64,000 nt of DNA, from assembly GCA_963575745.1 (NCBI GenBank), contig CAUYUJ010003570.1, positions 492,057 to 556,056 on the forward strand. The letters are read 5' to 3'. The notes beneath the pieces are model-generated. The model saw only the letters and a program-made list of their open reading frames with translations, was not told the origin of the DNA and made no database searches. Positions within the stretch are counted from its first letter, which is position 1. Each line of letters starts with the position of its first letter. Source of the stretch: Prorocentrum cordatum (Eukaryota; Sar; Dinophyceae; Prorocentrales; Prorocentraceae). Positions 44,386 to 57,429 of this stretch are shown piece after piece. A program made the position numbers and the translations under genes.

Positions 44386-45030
44386 CGCGGACGTACTGGG
44401 GCGGGCCCCGCTCCAGAATGTCCCAGGGCGGCAGGTTGTAGACGAGCACGCGGTGGGCCACGCGAACGCGACTGAGCATGACGTACAGGTGCAGCCACCA
44501 GTCATCGGCGCCCATGTTCATGGGCTTCTGGAGCACCATGGTGGCCGCATCCATGCCCATGCCCTGCGCAGTCTGCACGGTACGAACTTTCTCTGGCAGC
44601 AACGGGATCTGGTACCTCGTAACCTTCACCTTCCGAAGCTTTCGCTCGCCCTCGTCTTCGTAGTGATGGTTCCACTCCCAGGACGCCCTGTGCGGCGCGA
44701 TCTGCACAACCCCTTTTCCGAACCCAAAGTCCTTCTCGAGGCCATCAAACCTGACGAGGACACCGCGCGGCAAACATTTGCATCGATAATAACCGATCCG
44801 GTGGGCGTCGTGAAGCTTCTTTTCGCGCCAATCCGCGTCTGGCGTCTCGAACTCTCGCGGGTGGAACCTCACGTCCACGACTTCCCCCACGGCGTCCTGG
44901 ACGATCTGGTGCTTCGCCGACAACTTCACGTTCAACCGCACACGCATGCCGATGTACAGCGGGCACATGCCGATGAGGTGACCAGTGTTGTTCACGTTCG
45001 GCACCTGAAGCATGGCCTTGTGATGCTCAA
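44360..45030 (-). CDS. H2 polyprotein, C-terminal part of the helicase
   Basis: The second RecA-like half of the Pif1-type helicase. It reads KAMLQVPNVNNTGHLIGMCP, then a linker with VRFDGLEKDFGFGKGVVQI, then TVQTAQGMGMDAATMV and LHLYVMLSRVRVAHRVLVYN, which are motifs V and VI. The frame enters near 45,030 by a one-base change from the preceding segment and ends at a stop at 44,360, where the protein carries on in the USP frame. Confidence 0.8.
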
Positions 45031-45330
45031 GAATGGCCTTGGAGGCAGGTCCACGGCCTGCACGTACAGCAGCATCTGCCCTCTATCCCTGGCCTCTCGC
45101 ACGGCCCGATACTGCATCTGCCTGTGCACGGCCTCCCAGGCGATGCCCATCTCGAACCCGTCCTTGACATGGGGGTCCTGCAACCGCTTGTCGTTCTTAC
45201 CAGGTCGGACCACCCACTTTTGCACCATCCTTTTCTGCTCGGCCGTAAACTTTTTGCCCTGCCTCATGGTCTTCAAGAAGGCCGGGCATGAAAGGGCAGG
45301 GCGCGTGCGGAGTAACGAGACGGTCCTTGA
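45020..45330 (-). CDS. H2 polyprotein, middle part of the helicase
   Basis: A short segment in its own frame joining the two halves of the helicase: RPALSCPAFLKTMRQGKKFT, then AEQKRMVQKWVV and EAVHRQMQYRAVREARDRGQ, ending MLLYVQAVDLPP. The sequence runs on without gaps from the upstream frame (join near 45,300) and into the downstream frame (join near 45,030), so both joins look like one-base indels. The frame is open from 45,393 to 44,992. Confidence 0.7.
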
Positions 45331-48300
45331 AGCGGTGCGTCTCGTACAGAAACATCGCGTGGGTGAGCCCGTCCAGGAACATGGACTGCCCATTGCGGAC
45401 GTGAACCGGCGCCTCGGGCGACTCGGGCTGCAGCAAGGAAGACCTTCTGCCCTTGCCGCTCACCGGCCCCAACTGATAAAAAAAAACCAGGAACATGACA
45501 ATCGGAGACTTCCCGAACGTGTGGCCCCGCGCCATGTACAGGTTCACATCGCAATTATACTGAGCCTTACGGGCTTTGCACATGCGAAATGATGCAGCGC
45601 CGAGAAGCTGGGGCGGCACCATGGACACCTCCTCCACGATGACGGCCTTGAGGTCGTTCATGCGGTCCACGATGTCATCGACCTTATGTCTAGACAGCGT
45701 TATGATGTCCATGGCCTGTTGGCCGCTCAGCCCGAAGCCGCTGTGGATCGTCTCCCCCCCGATGACGCGCGCAGCGCTGTTCGACGAGGCCACGGCGATA
45801 TCCGATCCCGCGCCGAACACCTCGTTGAGCAGACGTCGCAGCAGTTTTACCACCTCCGTCTTCCCCGTCCCGCCCTCCCCGTGCAACAGGAGAGCCATCT
45901 GCTCCACCGGCTTAGGGCTTTTTCCGCTGTCCAGATCTTGATGGTATGCCACGATGGCCTCCACCTGGCCCACGAGCAGGGCGACCACCGCCTTCTGCTC
46001 CTGATTGAACGTCACGGGGTTCTCCGCCCTGTTCGCCCACTCGTCAAACAGCCTCTCCGCGATGTCGCGCGCCCGCGGCGGCCGCTTCTCGTCGCCGGCA
46101 ACCGCGGGCGCCGGCGGCCGACCAGGCACGAGCACGGCAGGCGCCGAACCCGCGAGGCCGCTCCGCCCGTCGCCATCCCCAGGCAAGCCCTCTGCTCCCT
46201 TTTTCCTGTATCGGAACGCCTCCTTCTGCTGTGCTTTGCCCTCCTCGAACTGGGAGTCGTCCAACTCGAGACCGCGGAAGCCGGTCTGCATTCCAGTACT
46301 CGCGACAGCAGGCTGCGGCTTATGGTCTTTCGCATAGCCGTCAAGGAAGATATTCTTATAGACCAAGCTTTGTGACGACCCACGAATAAGCTCCAACTGG
46401 GCCACCGCGGGCACCTCGCTATCCTTCAAGGCGTGCGCGGGCATCTGTCGGTGCGCCGCCCACGCTTCGTCCGCCTCGCCCTCGTCCACCTCCTGAACAA
46501 AACCGTCCAGCGCTCCGCCGCCGGCGCCCGCCCCCTCCTCGTCTGCCTCCCCGGCAGGCCGATTCCCCACTGCCTCCAGCTCAGCAGACTGCTCGAAGTC
46601 CTTGGCCTCCGGACGGACTTTGGTTCGCGGCCGCCCCTTCGCCTCCGCCTCCACGTCGAGGTTCGTCGCGACCTGGACGGTCCAGCGTGCCATGAACTCG
46701 GCGGCGCTGGGGCGCTGTGCAAAATGGCCCGGGCCATCCTCTGAGCCCCGGTTCAAATCGATGTCCTCGATCGTGAACCACTTTCCAGCTCGCCGCTCGC
46801 ACTCCTCGTACTGCCTGGACAACGCCAACTGATTGGCCCACCACTCCTCCCAGGCAGGCTCATGCTTCCCAGACGCGTCGACACCGGCCCTGTAGGGCGC
46901 CCAGGCCGCAGCCCCCTTCTCAGCAGGCTGCAACGGACGAAAGATCACAGACTTGAACAGCGCGTTCACCTCTGCCTCTTTCTCCTTCGATGGCATCGTG
47001 AAGCCGAAGAACTTGGGCACCCTGAACGGCGCGCCGACGCGGAGCCTCTGCACTCGGAAGGCGGCAGTTGGGTGCGTGTCCGCGAACGCGTACGTCTCGA
47101 AGTCCTGCGGGTCGAAGTGGAGCGGGTTGGCCTGCGCCGTGTACACGTACATGGCGTAATGGTACATGCCCATGGACTTCAGGGGCTCCCTGTTGCCGCG
47201 ATGCAGCCAGTCCATCTTCATGTCGTGGTCCAGCCGCGCCTTGTATGCCACCGCCTGCTGCTGCTCCTGCTCGGGCTTCCCCTCCCCAGCAGTACCGGCG
47301 GCCGCGCCCTCCCCGACAACGCCGTCGACGACCTCGGCGTGCAGCGCTGCGCGCCCGTCGCCCAGCGCATCCATGATACCGCCCCCCCCCTCGCCGTCCT
47401 CTTCTCCCGCGGCCGGCTGGTCCACCTCGATGTGGTCTGCGCGCGGGTCGGTCCAGAAGTCGTCCATTTTCTGATGAACGGCGGAGCTTGCCTGGAACGC
47501 CAGCGCCACGATCCCCTTGCAATACAGAGTCCAGGTGTCATGAGAGCAATAGCACTCGTGGCCATACTGCATCTGAAACATCATCTCGGGCAGCTTCTTC
47601 AGGAGCGACCGGTGCGAGCTGGTCGTGAGCTTGATGACAGTTCGCCTGGCAGAGTCGAGCACTCCGCCCCAGCCGCTGCGACGAGCGGCAGCAGCGGCCC
47701 GGGCCCCATCGACGTCCTCCTCGCCCTCCGCCTCCGCCGCCTCATCCGCCTCCCGTTCGGCCTTCTGCTGGAGTCGAAGCCACTCCAACCCGGTGCTCTG
47801 CGCGTGCAGCACTCCGAGGTCCCCCGCGATCGGCCCCGCCTTGGTCGTGTAGTCCGTCTGGTAGTGGGCCATATTGATGGCATCCATGAAAACGGCCTCC
47901 AGCGAGTGCAGCACGTGCTCTTGCAGGCTGCCGGGCGGACCGCTGCCGCTCGCGCCAGCAGCTGCGGCGGCGGCTGGCGACGAGGGCGCGCTCGATGCAG
48001 GCCTGCCAGACGCCGCCGCGTTCGACGCGACGCGGCCTCGCGCCCGCGACTTCGGCTCTCTCTGGACGGCTGCCTCCGACAACTCGCGCTCCGCGCGCCG
48101 GTCGCTGTAGTAGCCCAGGCCCTGCTCTCCCTTCTTGAACACGAACCCGGGCCGGCTGCCTTCGTAACACGCAGCCGCGCAGAACCTCGCGGTGTCCTCG
48201 CCATGTGGCTCTGCTAGCCCGACTGCCTGCTCGACGCCGCGCTGTTCCGGCGTCGGCGGAGGCGGCGGACGCAGGTCATACGCATCGGCCAGATCGCACT

Positions 48301-51300
48301 CGCACGGATCTTCATCGCCCCCACCCATGTCCCAGATCTCCGCGTCGGGATCGTCCATCGTGGTCGGCGCCCCGCCGAGCAAGCCTCCTCCCCTGGGCAG
48401 GCCGAGGCGGCGGGCCACGGGCAGGCGCCCCCCCCCCGCCGCAGCCGCGCGCGCCGCCCTCTGGCCCGCCCCGCCCCCGCCCTGCGTTGCGGCCGACACC
48501 CCCGAACCCGTGGAACCTCCGCTCTGCCCGGTGCCCTCGTCGCCACCGGCGCCGCCAGTCTCGACGCCAGCCAGCGCTTCCGACGCGTCGGCGACCAGCT
48601 CGGCGAACGCAACCAGCTCCGGAGGCGGCGGCACGACCGGGTCGCCGTCGCGCGAACCCCCGACGCTGGCGTCGCCAGGCAGGTCGAGCACCACGCGGTC
48701 CAGACACTGGACGTCCAGGTTGCTCCGCAGACACACCTGGCCCACAGGGTTCGTGCTCCCATGGTACGGGTGGTACCGCACCACGTCGACGCGACCAGCT
48801 CTGCCGTACCGGTTGCAGCGGTGCGGCCACGGGCCGTACGTGCACTGTTCGTCGAGGACCAGGCGTTCGCCCGGCGGGTTCCGCTGGTCCTCCTGCGGTG
48901 GGCCGTACTCGATCCGCGCCCCATCGGGCAAGACCAAGTCCTTTCCTTTGCGCAAGCGCCGCCAGACGAAGGAGGCGGCCGGAAGCTTCCTGGACGGGTG
49001 GCTGTAGACCGCAGTCTCGTACTCGTGGTAGAAGCCGAGCCGGCACACCTTGCAGTGCTGAGGCACGTCGTCATTCGTCTTGTGCTTCCAGCAAGTGGGA
49101 CCGCACCTGTGAAGGTGGCTCCGGATGATACACTTGCGTGCGTCCCGCGCGAAGCAGCGCGCCCAGGTGTGCGCCTCCTCCCTCGAGCCCTCCGCAAAGT
49201 GCATCGCCGCGGTGCCGTCCGCGCGCACGCGGTACGCAGGCTTGCGGCGGTACTGCGGCTGCAGCGTCGCGTGCGCACCCGTGAGAGGCTCGCCAAATAC
49301 CGCTGGGTACTGTGCCCGCTGCTCATGGGGATCGGGCTCTGGATCTGCCAGCGGCGCAAACGGGCGCTGCCGGAGCGGACCCTCTATTGCGGGCTGTTGC
49401 TGCTGCAGCGTCGCCCGCTCCTCCACGAGATCGACGTTGATCATGGCCGCAACCTGATTCCGCAGCTCTTCTGTGGACAATTTGTTGTCAGCACGGACGG
49501 AGCGACGGCCCTCTTCGTACGCCGTCTTGCAAAACTTCCCGAGCTGACGACGCGAGGCGCCAGCGATGGCATTGTGCTTCAATTGGAGGTCGCTCTCCTC
49601 TCGCTTCCCGTCCGCGAACGCGAGTCGTCGATCCCGCGGGCCGAGCGGAAGCGGCGGCAGCCGGTCCGGCCCGTCCAAGCCCAGCTGCCGGCCCACCTCC
49701 TCCGCCGCGTCGAACTGCACGCTGCCGACCGTGGCGAGCACGGCCTCCCTCCACTTCCTCAAACGCTCCTCGAGGCCTTCGACGTCCCCCGCGCGCAGCC
49801 TCGCGAGGAACGCGCCAGTCATCGGGTGCAGGCGCCACAGGTGGATGTGCGGATGGATGCCGCCGCGCCCCTGCGACTCCACGGGTCCGAAGAACGCGCG
49901 GACGAGCCCGAACGCTCCACGCGCCCCCGTGGCGGCCACGCCGTCGGAGACGCCCGTGGCCCCGCGCTGCGGCGTGACGCCGACGACATGCTCCAGGAAC
50001 AGTTCCAGCATGAGGTTCGCGACCATGGCCTGCGACACCGGGTCAGCGGCCACCCGCCGCAGCATGTCCCGCGTCGAAGGCATCACGGGAGCAGTCTCCT
50101 CCAGCAGCCGCCATTGCTGCACGGAGGCGCCCTCGTACATCAGGGACACCATCAGGTTCCGAGTGTCCGCGATGTTCGGCGTCGTGAACACCAGGGGCGG
50201 ACCGAAGAGCCGGGTGTAGCTGGTACTGATGTGCCGCAGCGTGGTCCGGTGCGCGTCGGAGCCGACAACATCACGGTTGCTGAGCAGCATGCTGCGCAGC
50301 GCGCTCTTGACGTTCCGGGGCACGCCCTCGTGGCCCAGGGCCTCCTTGATGCCCGCCCCCCTGCCGAGCACGGCCACGACCTGCGCCAGCTCCTCTGGCG
50401 TCAGTGCGGCGAGGTCCGCGATGTACTCCCCCAGGCGCTGCTTGCGCACGAATAACCTGGCCGACTGAATGATAGCCTTCATGCGCCAGAGGCAATACTG
50501 GGCCGTGAGCAGGTCAGCGTGGCGACGCCAGCGCGGCACGGGCGAGTCAGACGCGGCGGGCGCCCACGCGGCGTCGGGCGCGGGCGCCCGCGCAGCGTCG
50601 GGTGCCGAGACGTCGTCGGCGACCTCGTACTCGAGCTCCTCGCGAGCCATGAGGCACCTGCACCACTCGTCGTACGTCAACTTCGCCTCCCTCTCGAGTC
50701 CGAAGACGCCGTCGCCGTACGGAAACGCGACGGGGTCGAAAGCACTCCAGAAACCGGGGGAGAACATGCTGACAGGCTCGGTTCCAGTGGGCACGACGAC
50801 CCGGACCGCACGCCTCGCCCCCCCGCCCTCAGCGCCCCCGTCCGGCGCGCCGCCGCCGCCGCCGCCACCGGCCGCGCTCTTCCCGGCAACTCCCGGAGGA
50901 GGCCGCGTGGCCTGAATATTCTGCTCCGTCTGCTCCAGCTTCTTCGTGAGTGCCTCCTTCTTGCAGTTGGTGAGCAACTTCGCAGCCTTGTGGGCCTCTT
51001 TCGCAGCCTCCGCCAAGCGCCGGTCGGAATCTCGGTCCTGGAAATTCCCCATGCCGTCGCACTGCCGCGTTAGTGCCTCCGCGCGCTGCTTCTCGCGCAC
51101 AATCACCTCCGCCCTCTGGGGGCTGAGGTGCACGTTCTGCCACTGCTTGTCCAGATCGGCCAGCATGTCGGAGTCCGCGACTGCGGCGCAGTACTCGCCC
51201 TCTTCGACACCCTCGCCGCCCCCTCCCTCACCAGCCTTGCCCTCGTCGCCCTCTGAGTCCTCCCCGCCAGCGCCCGCAGCTTCCTCACCGGTGGGGTCCC

Positions 51301-54300
51301 CGCCCCAGCCCCCTGCCTCGCCCCCGCCGTCAGCCGCCGCGTTCGCTTCGCCCTCCGCGCCCGCAGCGCCTGCACTCGCCCGCTTCGGCGCGGCATCGGC
51401 CGGGCCCTCCTGGCGAGCGTCGCCGCCCTTACCCCCCACGGCCACGCACGCCGCGAGACAGCGAGGCAGGCCCAGGAGCGAGGAGCCGTCGCCATCGACG
51501 TCGCCCCCGGAGTCCGCAAAGTTTCGCGCGGCCTCTTCGTCCCACCGCACCGCGGCGCACTGCTCGTTCGTGTCGCGGAGGTACTCGTAAGCGCGCCTGA
51601 AATCGGCGAGGGGCACGCCGAGCTCCTCCAATAGCGCCTTCTGCAGGGTGGCGGGGTCGGACCCCGCGAAGACAATCTGCACGAACTCGACGAGGTCGCT
51701 CTCCCGCGGCGGCAGCGACAGCACCTGCCGACCGCCGTCCGCCTGCGGGAACGCCACGAAGTTCCCCACGTACGCCTTGATCTTCTGGTCGATTGGAGCC
51801 CACTCGCCAGAATCGGCCTTGCAGTTGAACCGCCGCACGATGCCCCGCGCGATGGGCAGCAGAAGCTTCGCGCCCAGCGTGAGATTCCGCAGCGGCAGTG
51901 GCAGCCGCCCGATCCAGAGGTCGTCGGCCAGCGCGCAGGTCGGCATCGTGGGCAACCTCTTGGTGAGCGCGCCGTGACACCCTGCACAGATGGGCACCTT
52001 CTGCTTCGCGTCGGCCACGAGCACTCCGTCTGACTGGCGCCTGTCAATCGTGAAGCACTTCTTGTGCAAGAGCCACAGCTTCCCGTCTGGGCCAGGGTCG
52101 CGCACTGCGGACGCCTCCAGCTCCTCGAGGGGGATGCCGCCCGGGCGCTCGACGCCGTCGGGGCCCTCGCGCACGAAGCGCCACCGGGCGTGGTACCGCG
52201 CCGGGTCCAGCAGCGCGTGGGCGCGCTGCCGCTGCGTCAGGCGCATGGCCTGAGCCTGCGCGCCTGCGGCCTCGGATGCCTCTCCCCTCGCCGCCTCGAG
52301 CTCGGCGCGCGCGGGCCGCTTCGGCACCTCGTCGCAGAGCAGCGAACGCTCCCCGGCGCCGTCCGGCTGCTGCCAGAAGTGCACGCGCTGCAGCTCGTCC
52401 GCCCAGTGGAGACGAGCGCAGACGCAGCAGGCGACCCTCGAGCGCACGGCGCGGCGACTCTGCCCAGGCTCGGGCCCCTCGGCGTCCGACGCCGCCGGAG
52501 CAGCGCCCAGCGCGTCCAAGTCCACGGGCGGCATGTCCACGCCCGCGGGCGGCACGGCCCCGTCCGCGCCTGGCGGCTTCCACCAGGCGCGCGGCGCGTC
52601 CGGCGCGGCAGCGGCGGCGGCGGCGCCCCCCGAGACGTCGGCGGGCGCTGCGCAGGCCGGCCAGTCGTGAGACCCCGTGACGAGGTGCTCAGAGAAGGCC
52701 TCCACGCACTGCCGCCACTCCTGGGGCCTCACGGGCCGCACGTCTCCGTCCTTCTCCGGCCACTGCTCGGCCAGGTAGAACAGGCGCTTCCTGTACTCCG
52801 GCCACCCGTGGTGCTTTTTTTGCACGCGCGTCATGAAGCCGGCATGCGTGGCGAAGTTCTGGTCGCAAAGGCGGCACGGGAACGGCGGGAGAGCCTCCGG
52901 GGCCTCGTTGAACGCCCGCAGAGGGTGGCGCTCGTCACGCGGCAGAGGCACATACTTCGGCTGGAGCCTGGGCACGCGCGCCTTGCGAGCGGCAGCGATG
53001 GCCGGGGTAGGCACGGGCGGGGCGCCGCCGGCCTGCGCCTCGCGCAACCGCGCCTCCTTCACGGCCAAGCCGTACCGTTCCGGACACTCGCGCGTCAGGG
53101 AGCTGTGGCGCTTGTCCGGGCCCCACAGCCCGAAGGGTCGCTGCTCGGGACTGCCGTGGCTCCCACAGAACACTCCCTGACCCTTGCACGGGTTCCTGCT
53201 GCACTGCCAGAGAACGCATCCGCCCTTGCACGGGCGCCAGACGCGCGCGACGCACCTGCCCGCGGCGAGCGGCGCAAGGTCCAGGAGCCAGGCCGGCGAA
53301 GTGCCCTCCTCGCTCACGTGAGGGTCATCCAGAGCCACGTTCACCTCCACGTCCCCTGCCCTCACTGTCTGCCCTGCGAGGCGCTCCTCCTCTTCCTTCC
53401 GCAGCCGCTCCTGCTGCAACCGCTCCTGGTCCCTTCTCGCCGTCCCGCGAGTCCGCGGCCCTGGCCCCTCGGGAGCTGGCCTCTTGGGTCCGCCGCCGAG
53501 CAGCCGACCCGCACCCCCGCCCGCGCCCCCCTCGCGGTCGCCGCCCGCGCCACCGTCGCCCGGCCCCTGCGCACCAGAGCCGGACCCCGACGCTGGTCCA
53601 CCGCCCGCACCGCTGCCCGAAGAGGACCCGCCGCCGCCGCCGCCGCCGCCCCCGGAAGAGTCGTCGCCGCCGGCCCCTCCTCCCACCACCTCATCCCCGC
53701 ACCCCGCCAGCCGCAGCCATTCGCGGCATGTCCGGTCCAACCAGATGCGCACGAATTCCTGCGAATACTTCTTCGCCACCCTTGCAACACCCCGCGCGAG
53801 TTCCGCTTCCTTGAAATCGGGCTGCCCGCGCCGATCGGCGAACGCGTCCGGCCAAACACCGCCGTGACGGGCACGGAACTGGTTGAGGGCAATCAGAACG
53901 CCCTTGTCCGTCTCTGCAGCCGCGGCGCCCTTCTCCACCGCGGCGAGCAACGCGGGATCCCTCTCGAGCGCGGCGAGCAGGCGCTGCTGGTCCAGGTCCC
54001 AGTGCCCCGCGGCGAGGTTCCACGTGAAGCCCACGCCCGCCCGCTCCTGGCGCACGAAAGTCGCGACCTGCCGCGCCGCCTGAGGCTTCAGCATGAGGAG
54101 CTGCTGCCACACGGGCCACTCGGGGATCGCCTGCGGCTTCAGGTCCGCCAAATACACGGGCGGGACAGCACAGGAGATCTCCCGCGCGCACTCGGCGGCC
54201 TCCACCCGGTACATGATGTCGCGGTCGCCCTCGAGCTGCTGCAAGCGCGCGGCCAGGGCGCCACCCATACGAGCGACGCCGCCGCGCGCGCGGCACCAGG

Positions 54301-55990
54301 CCCGCAACAGCCAGGGCTCCGCGGACACGTCGCCCGGCTCGCCCGCATAGTAGCCGCGCCGCCCCCGGGGGAACGCGTCGGCGGCGAAGCCCGACTCCAC
54401 GGCCTCAGAGAAGAACGCGCCGCCATGGCCAGCCCACGATCTCGGGATACCGAAGACGCGCGGCCACGGCGACAGCCTGCTCCCGTCGGGCCCCGCGCGC
54501 TGGTACCAGGGCTCCAGGGCGCGTCGCTGGTCGAGCTGCACGCTCGCTTCGCAAGTGTCCTGGCGGAAGCACTCGTCCTCCAGCAGGAGGCGACGGAACA
54601 CAGCGAATCCGTTCTCCCCCCTCGCCGCGCACTGGGCCGCCCGCGCGCGCTCCCTGGCGCGGGCGCGCTCCGCCTCCACCGCCTCGCGCTTCACCGCCTG
54701 GCTAGGCAGCTTCTTCGGCGCGAAATGCAACCTCTTACACCAACCATCAACCTCTCCGTCGGTCAGCTCCCGCGCGCCCTCGAAATCCTGCTGGCACTTG
54801 TAGCACAGGAAATCGGAGGCCAGGCGCAGGAGCACGCCGCCGTGCACTGGGGCGCCAGCAGCGCCGTCCCGCCGCGCCTGCTCTGCGTACCGCGCCTGCC
54901 GCGTCGCCTCGCGCACCTCACCCGGCCTCCAGACCTCTCCCTCGGCGGCGTCCAGCGACGGCAGCAGCGGCGCGCGGACCGGCCCGGGCTTGCCGTCGTC
55001 GCGGAGCGGCGCGCGCCAGCGCAGCGGCTCGGGGCGGCAGCAGACCCAGACCTCGCGCTCCACGCCCTCCTGCTCGAGCCGTTGGAGCAGGCGCTGCCAC
55101 TGCTCCCAAGGCTCCCGCACGTCCGACTTGGGCACGGGCGTGCGGCGCAGCAGCTCGGGGTCGGCCTGGCGCAGGCGCCGGATCGCCTGCGACCGCGCCA
55201 CGTTGCCCTGCGCCGTGGCCGCGTCGAGCCCCAGGGCGACGTCCCGCAGCCGCTCCAGCTCCGCCACCTGCCGCTGCAGCTCCGCGTCCAGGGCCTCCCC
55301 CGCGAAGAACCTGGGCGCGACGGGCACCGACGACAGCATGCAGGTCGCCATCACGTACCGCACGAAATCCTTGTGCTCCTCGCCGATGCCCGTGGGCAGC
55401 TCCTCCTCGTCCGCCATGCCCTGCGGCTCTTCCCCCGCGTCCGCCATCACTGCGTCTCCCTCCTCCTGCTCCCTCCGCTCCTCGTCGCCCCTCTCCTGCT
55501 CCTGCTCTTCCTGCTCCTGCTCCTCCTCTTCCTGCTCCTCTTTCTCCTGCTCCTGTTCTTCCTCCTCCTCACCCTCCTCCCCGAGCGCCTCCCGGCGCCG
55601 CTCTTCGGCCGCCGGGGCAGCCATGGCTTCGCGGACCCGCCTGTCTTTGGCCAGGGCAGCGAAGACGTCGAGCCCGAGCGGGGCGCCCTGCAGCGCGTCC
55701 ACGCACGACAACAGGGCGCCCACGAGCGCGGACTTCACCCGCCGAGCGAGCGCCCTGTCTGCCCTCTGGAACCTAGCGAACATATCCGGCGTGACCTCCG
55801 CGCGCCGCTCCTCCGCGAGGCAGTCAGCCGGGTCCTCCTCCCCCTCCTGCTCTTCCTCCTCCTCGCAGGCCTCCTCCTCCTCCGCCGCGCGCTGCAGCAG
55901 CTCCTGCCGCCGCGCCTCGAGCGCCCGCGCCCCCGCCCCCCTACGCTCGGCATCGCGGCGCGCGGCGGCCGCCTGCGCGCACGCAGCGCG
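45290..55990 (-). CDS. H2 polyprotein, zinc modules, Rep (HUH-Y2) and first half of helicase
   Basis: A single frame open from about 55,990 to 45,197, more than 3,500 residues. In order (numbering from the Met at 55,783): Glu-rich tract at about 80-135; long unrecognised part; Gly/Ser linker near 700; Cys module with CVARVWRPCKGGC near 858; C2H2-like finger FPCRLCDQNFATHAGF with KKHHG near 970; DUF6570-like CAGCHGALTKR, LADDLWIGRLPLPLRNLTL and GNFVAFPQ at about 1,270-1,345; Rep HUH motif GGIHPHIHLWRL near 49,850 (residue 1,978); Cys/His cluster HLHRCGPTCWKHK near 2,225; Y2 motif AHYQTDYTTKAG near 47,860 (residue 2,641); helicase Walker A LLHGEGGTGKTEV near 45,872 (residue 3,304), VEEVSM for Walker B and FFYQLGPV for motif III. 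The insertion between HUH and Y2 is unusually long. Past about 45,300 the frame is off-phase and not protein-like. Confidence 0.85.
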
Positions 55991-57426
55991 TCGAAGGTGT
56001 CGGTCGCGTTAAACGACGCCTCGCGGCCCCCACGCTCGCGATTCGCGATGAACTTGGCCAGCTTGCGCTCCTCGTCATCCTCGGCCCTCTCCACGGGCAT
56101 CCCCTGGTTCTTCTCGCACCACGCCTCGAGCGCCTGGGCCTGGATGAGATCCGCGCCCAGCGCCGCCTCCAGCTGCGCGCGCCAGCCCTCGTCGAGGCCC
56201 TCGACGCCGCGCGCTCGGACGTTCCCCACCCAACGCGCGAGCAGGTGCTCCCGCGGATCGTCGTCGCGACCGAAGCGCTGCGGCCCTCGCCCGTGCCTCT
56301 CCACGAACGCCTTCACCTCGAGCACGCGCTCCTGCGCCGTCCGCCGCTGCCACGCACGCCTGTCCACCAAACGATCGAACCTCTCCTTGTTGTCATCAGC
56401 CAGCTCGTTTTGGCCAGTGCAGACATTGTTGATCCAACGCGCGAGCTTTGCCTCCTCCTCGTCTTCTGGCTCTCGCTTCGGCAGCTCGTCGAGCACCTCC
56501 ACGTGCTCCCCGATGCGGTCCAGCATCGCGCGGGCGCGCGCACGCCTCTCCTCCCGCCGGTCCACGAGCCCGTCGAACCGCGCGCGCTGCTCGGGGGTCA
56601 GCGCCACCTCCCCAAAACTCACGTGACGAACCCATTTTCCGAGCGCGGACTCACGCTGGTGCGGCAAACGGCCGTGCTCCTCCACGTGCCTCGCCAGCTC
56701 GCCCAGCATCTCCTCCGAGTGGTCCCGCGATCGCGCCTCCACGCCAGCATGCTGGACACCGCTCATGTCGATGCCCAGGTGCGCCGCGAGCGCAGCCCTG
56801 TGCGCATCGGCCTCCAATCGCACCCGCTTCTGTTGCTGAACATTCCATTGCCGCGAGGATGGCGCGTCTTCGTCGCCCTCCGCCCGCAATCGCGTTGCCA
56901 GCTCATGCAACTGATTGCGAGTCATGCGCGCCAACACCTCCGCGTCCACACCGTCGCGCGCGCCCCCGCGCGCGCCCTGCGCCCCTGCGGCACCCTGCTC
57001 CACGCGGCGCTTCGGCGCCCCGGCCCTCAGCGCGCCACGCCCCGCACCCGCTCGCGGCGACCGCGACACCGAGCTCGAACGCCCGCGAGCGACGACGCGA
57101 CACCACGGCGCGCTCTCGGCTTCCCCCCACTCTACATCTCCAGAACCCACCCACTCCTCCACCGCGCACACGTGGCCGCCGTCGAGCCACAGCAGAGCAC
57201 CAGCACAGAAGCCCGCCGCGTCCCCCAGCGCCCACGCCACACGCCTTCCTTCCTGCGCTTCGAACGCTTCCGCAGATTCCGCAGAGAACACGCGCAAGTG
57301 CAGGAAGCGGGAGCGCAAGTACAGATTCCAGCGCTGCAACAGCGACCCACAAGCGCCCGAACCCTCGTGGTTCTTACACGCGCGACCGAAATGCCGCGCG
57401 GCGTCGCCCCCCACGAGATCAGCCAC
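55985..57426 (-). CDS. H2 polyprotein, N-terminal module and four HA-like repeats
   Basis: About 480 residues. The first part (LLQRWNLYLRSRFLHLRVFS, AESAEAFEA and GALLWLDGGHVCAVEEW) aligns with WLEARRSRMRVYEAESADG and GSVVWYPEGHVATVVDV in H1. MTRNQLHELATRLRAEG looks SAP-like. Then come four repeats of a W/F-centred helical unit: HVEEHGRLPHQRESALGKWV (56,710-56,570), HVEVLDELPK with LARWINNV (56,520-56,370), FVERHGRGPQ with LLARWVGNV (56,330-56,170) and WCEKNQGMPV with LAKFIANR (56,150-56,040). These resemble the helicase-associated (HA) domain. A frame change near 55,985 leads into the main frame. Confidence 0.65.
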
Positions 57427-57429
57427 TGC

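Noticed and set aside
45197-45300. The last ~35 codons of the main H2 frame as the true protein end
   Set aside because: The composition changes abruptly there, while helicase sequence continues in the neighbouring frame, so the stop at 45,197 is reached only because of a frame change.
52064-56626. A 1,520-codon plus-strand open frame, and many other long plus-strand frames opposite H1 and H2
   Set aside because: They are Arg/Pro/His/Ala-rich mirror images of GC-rich minus-strand coding sequence and contain no domain motifs. The minus strand has Rep, helicase and USP motifs in the same place.
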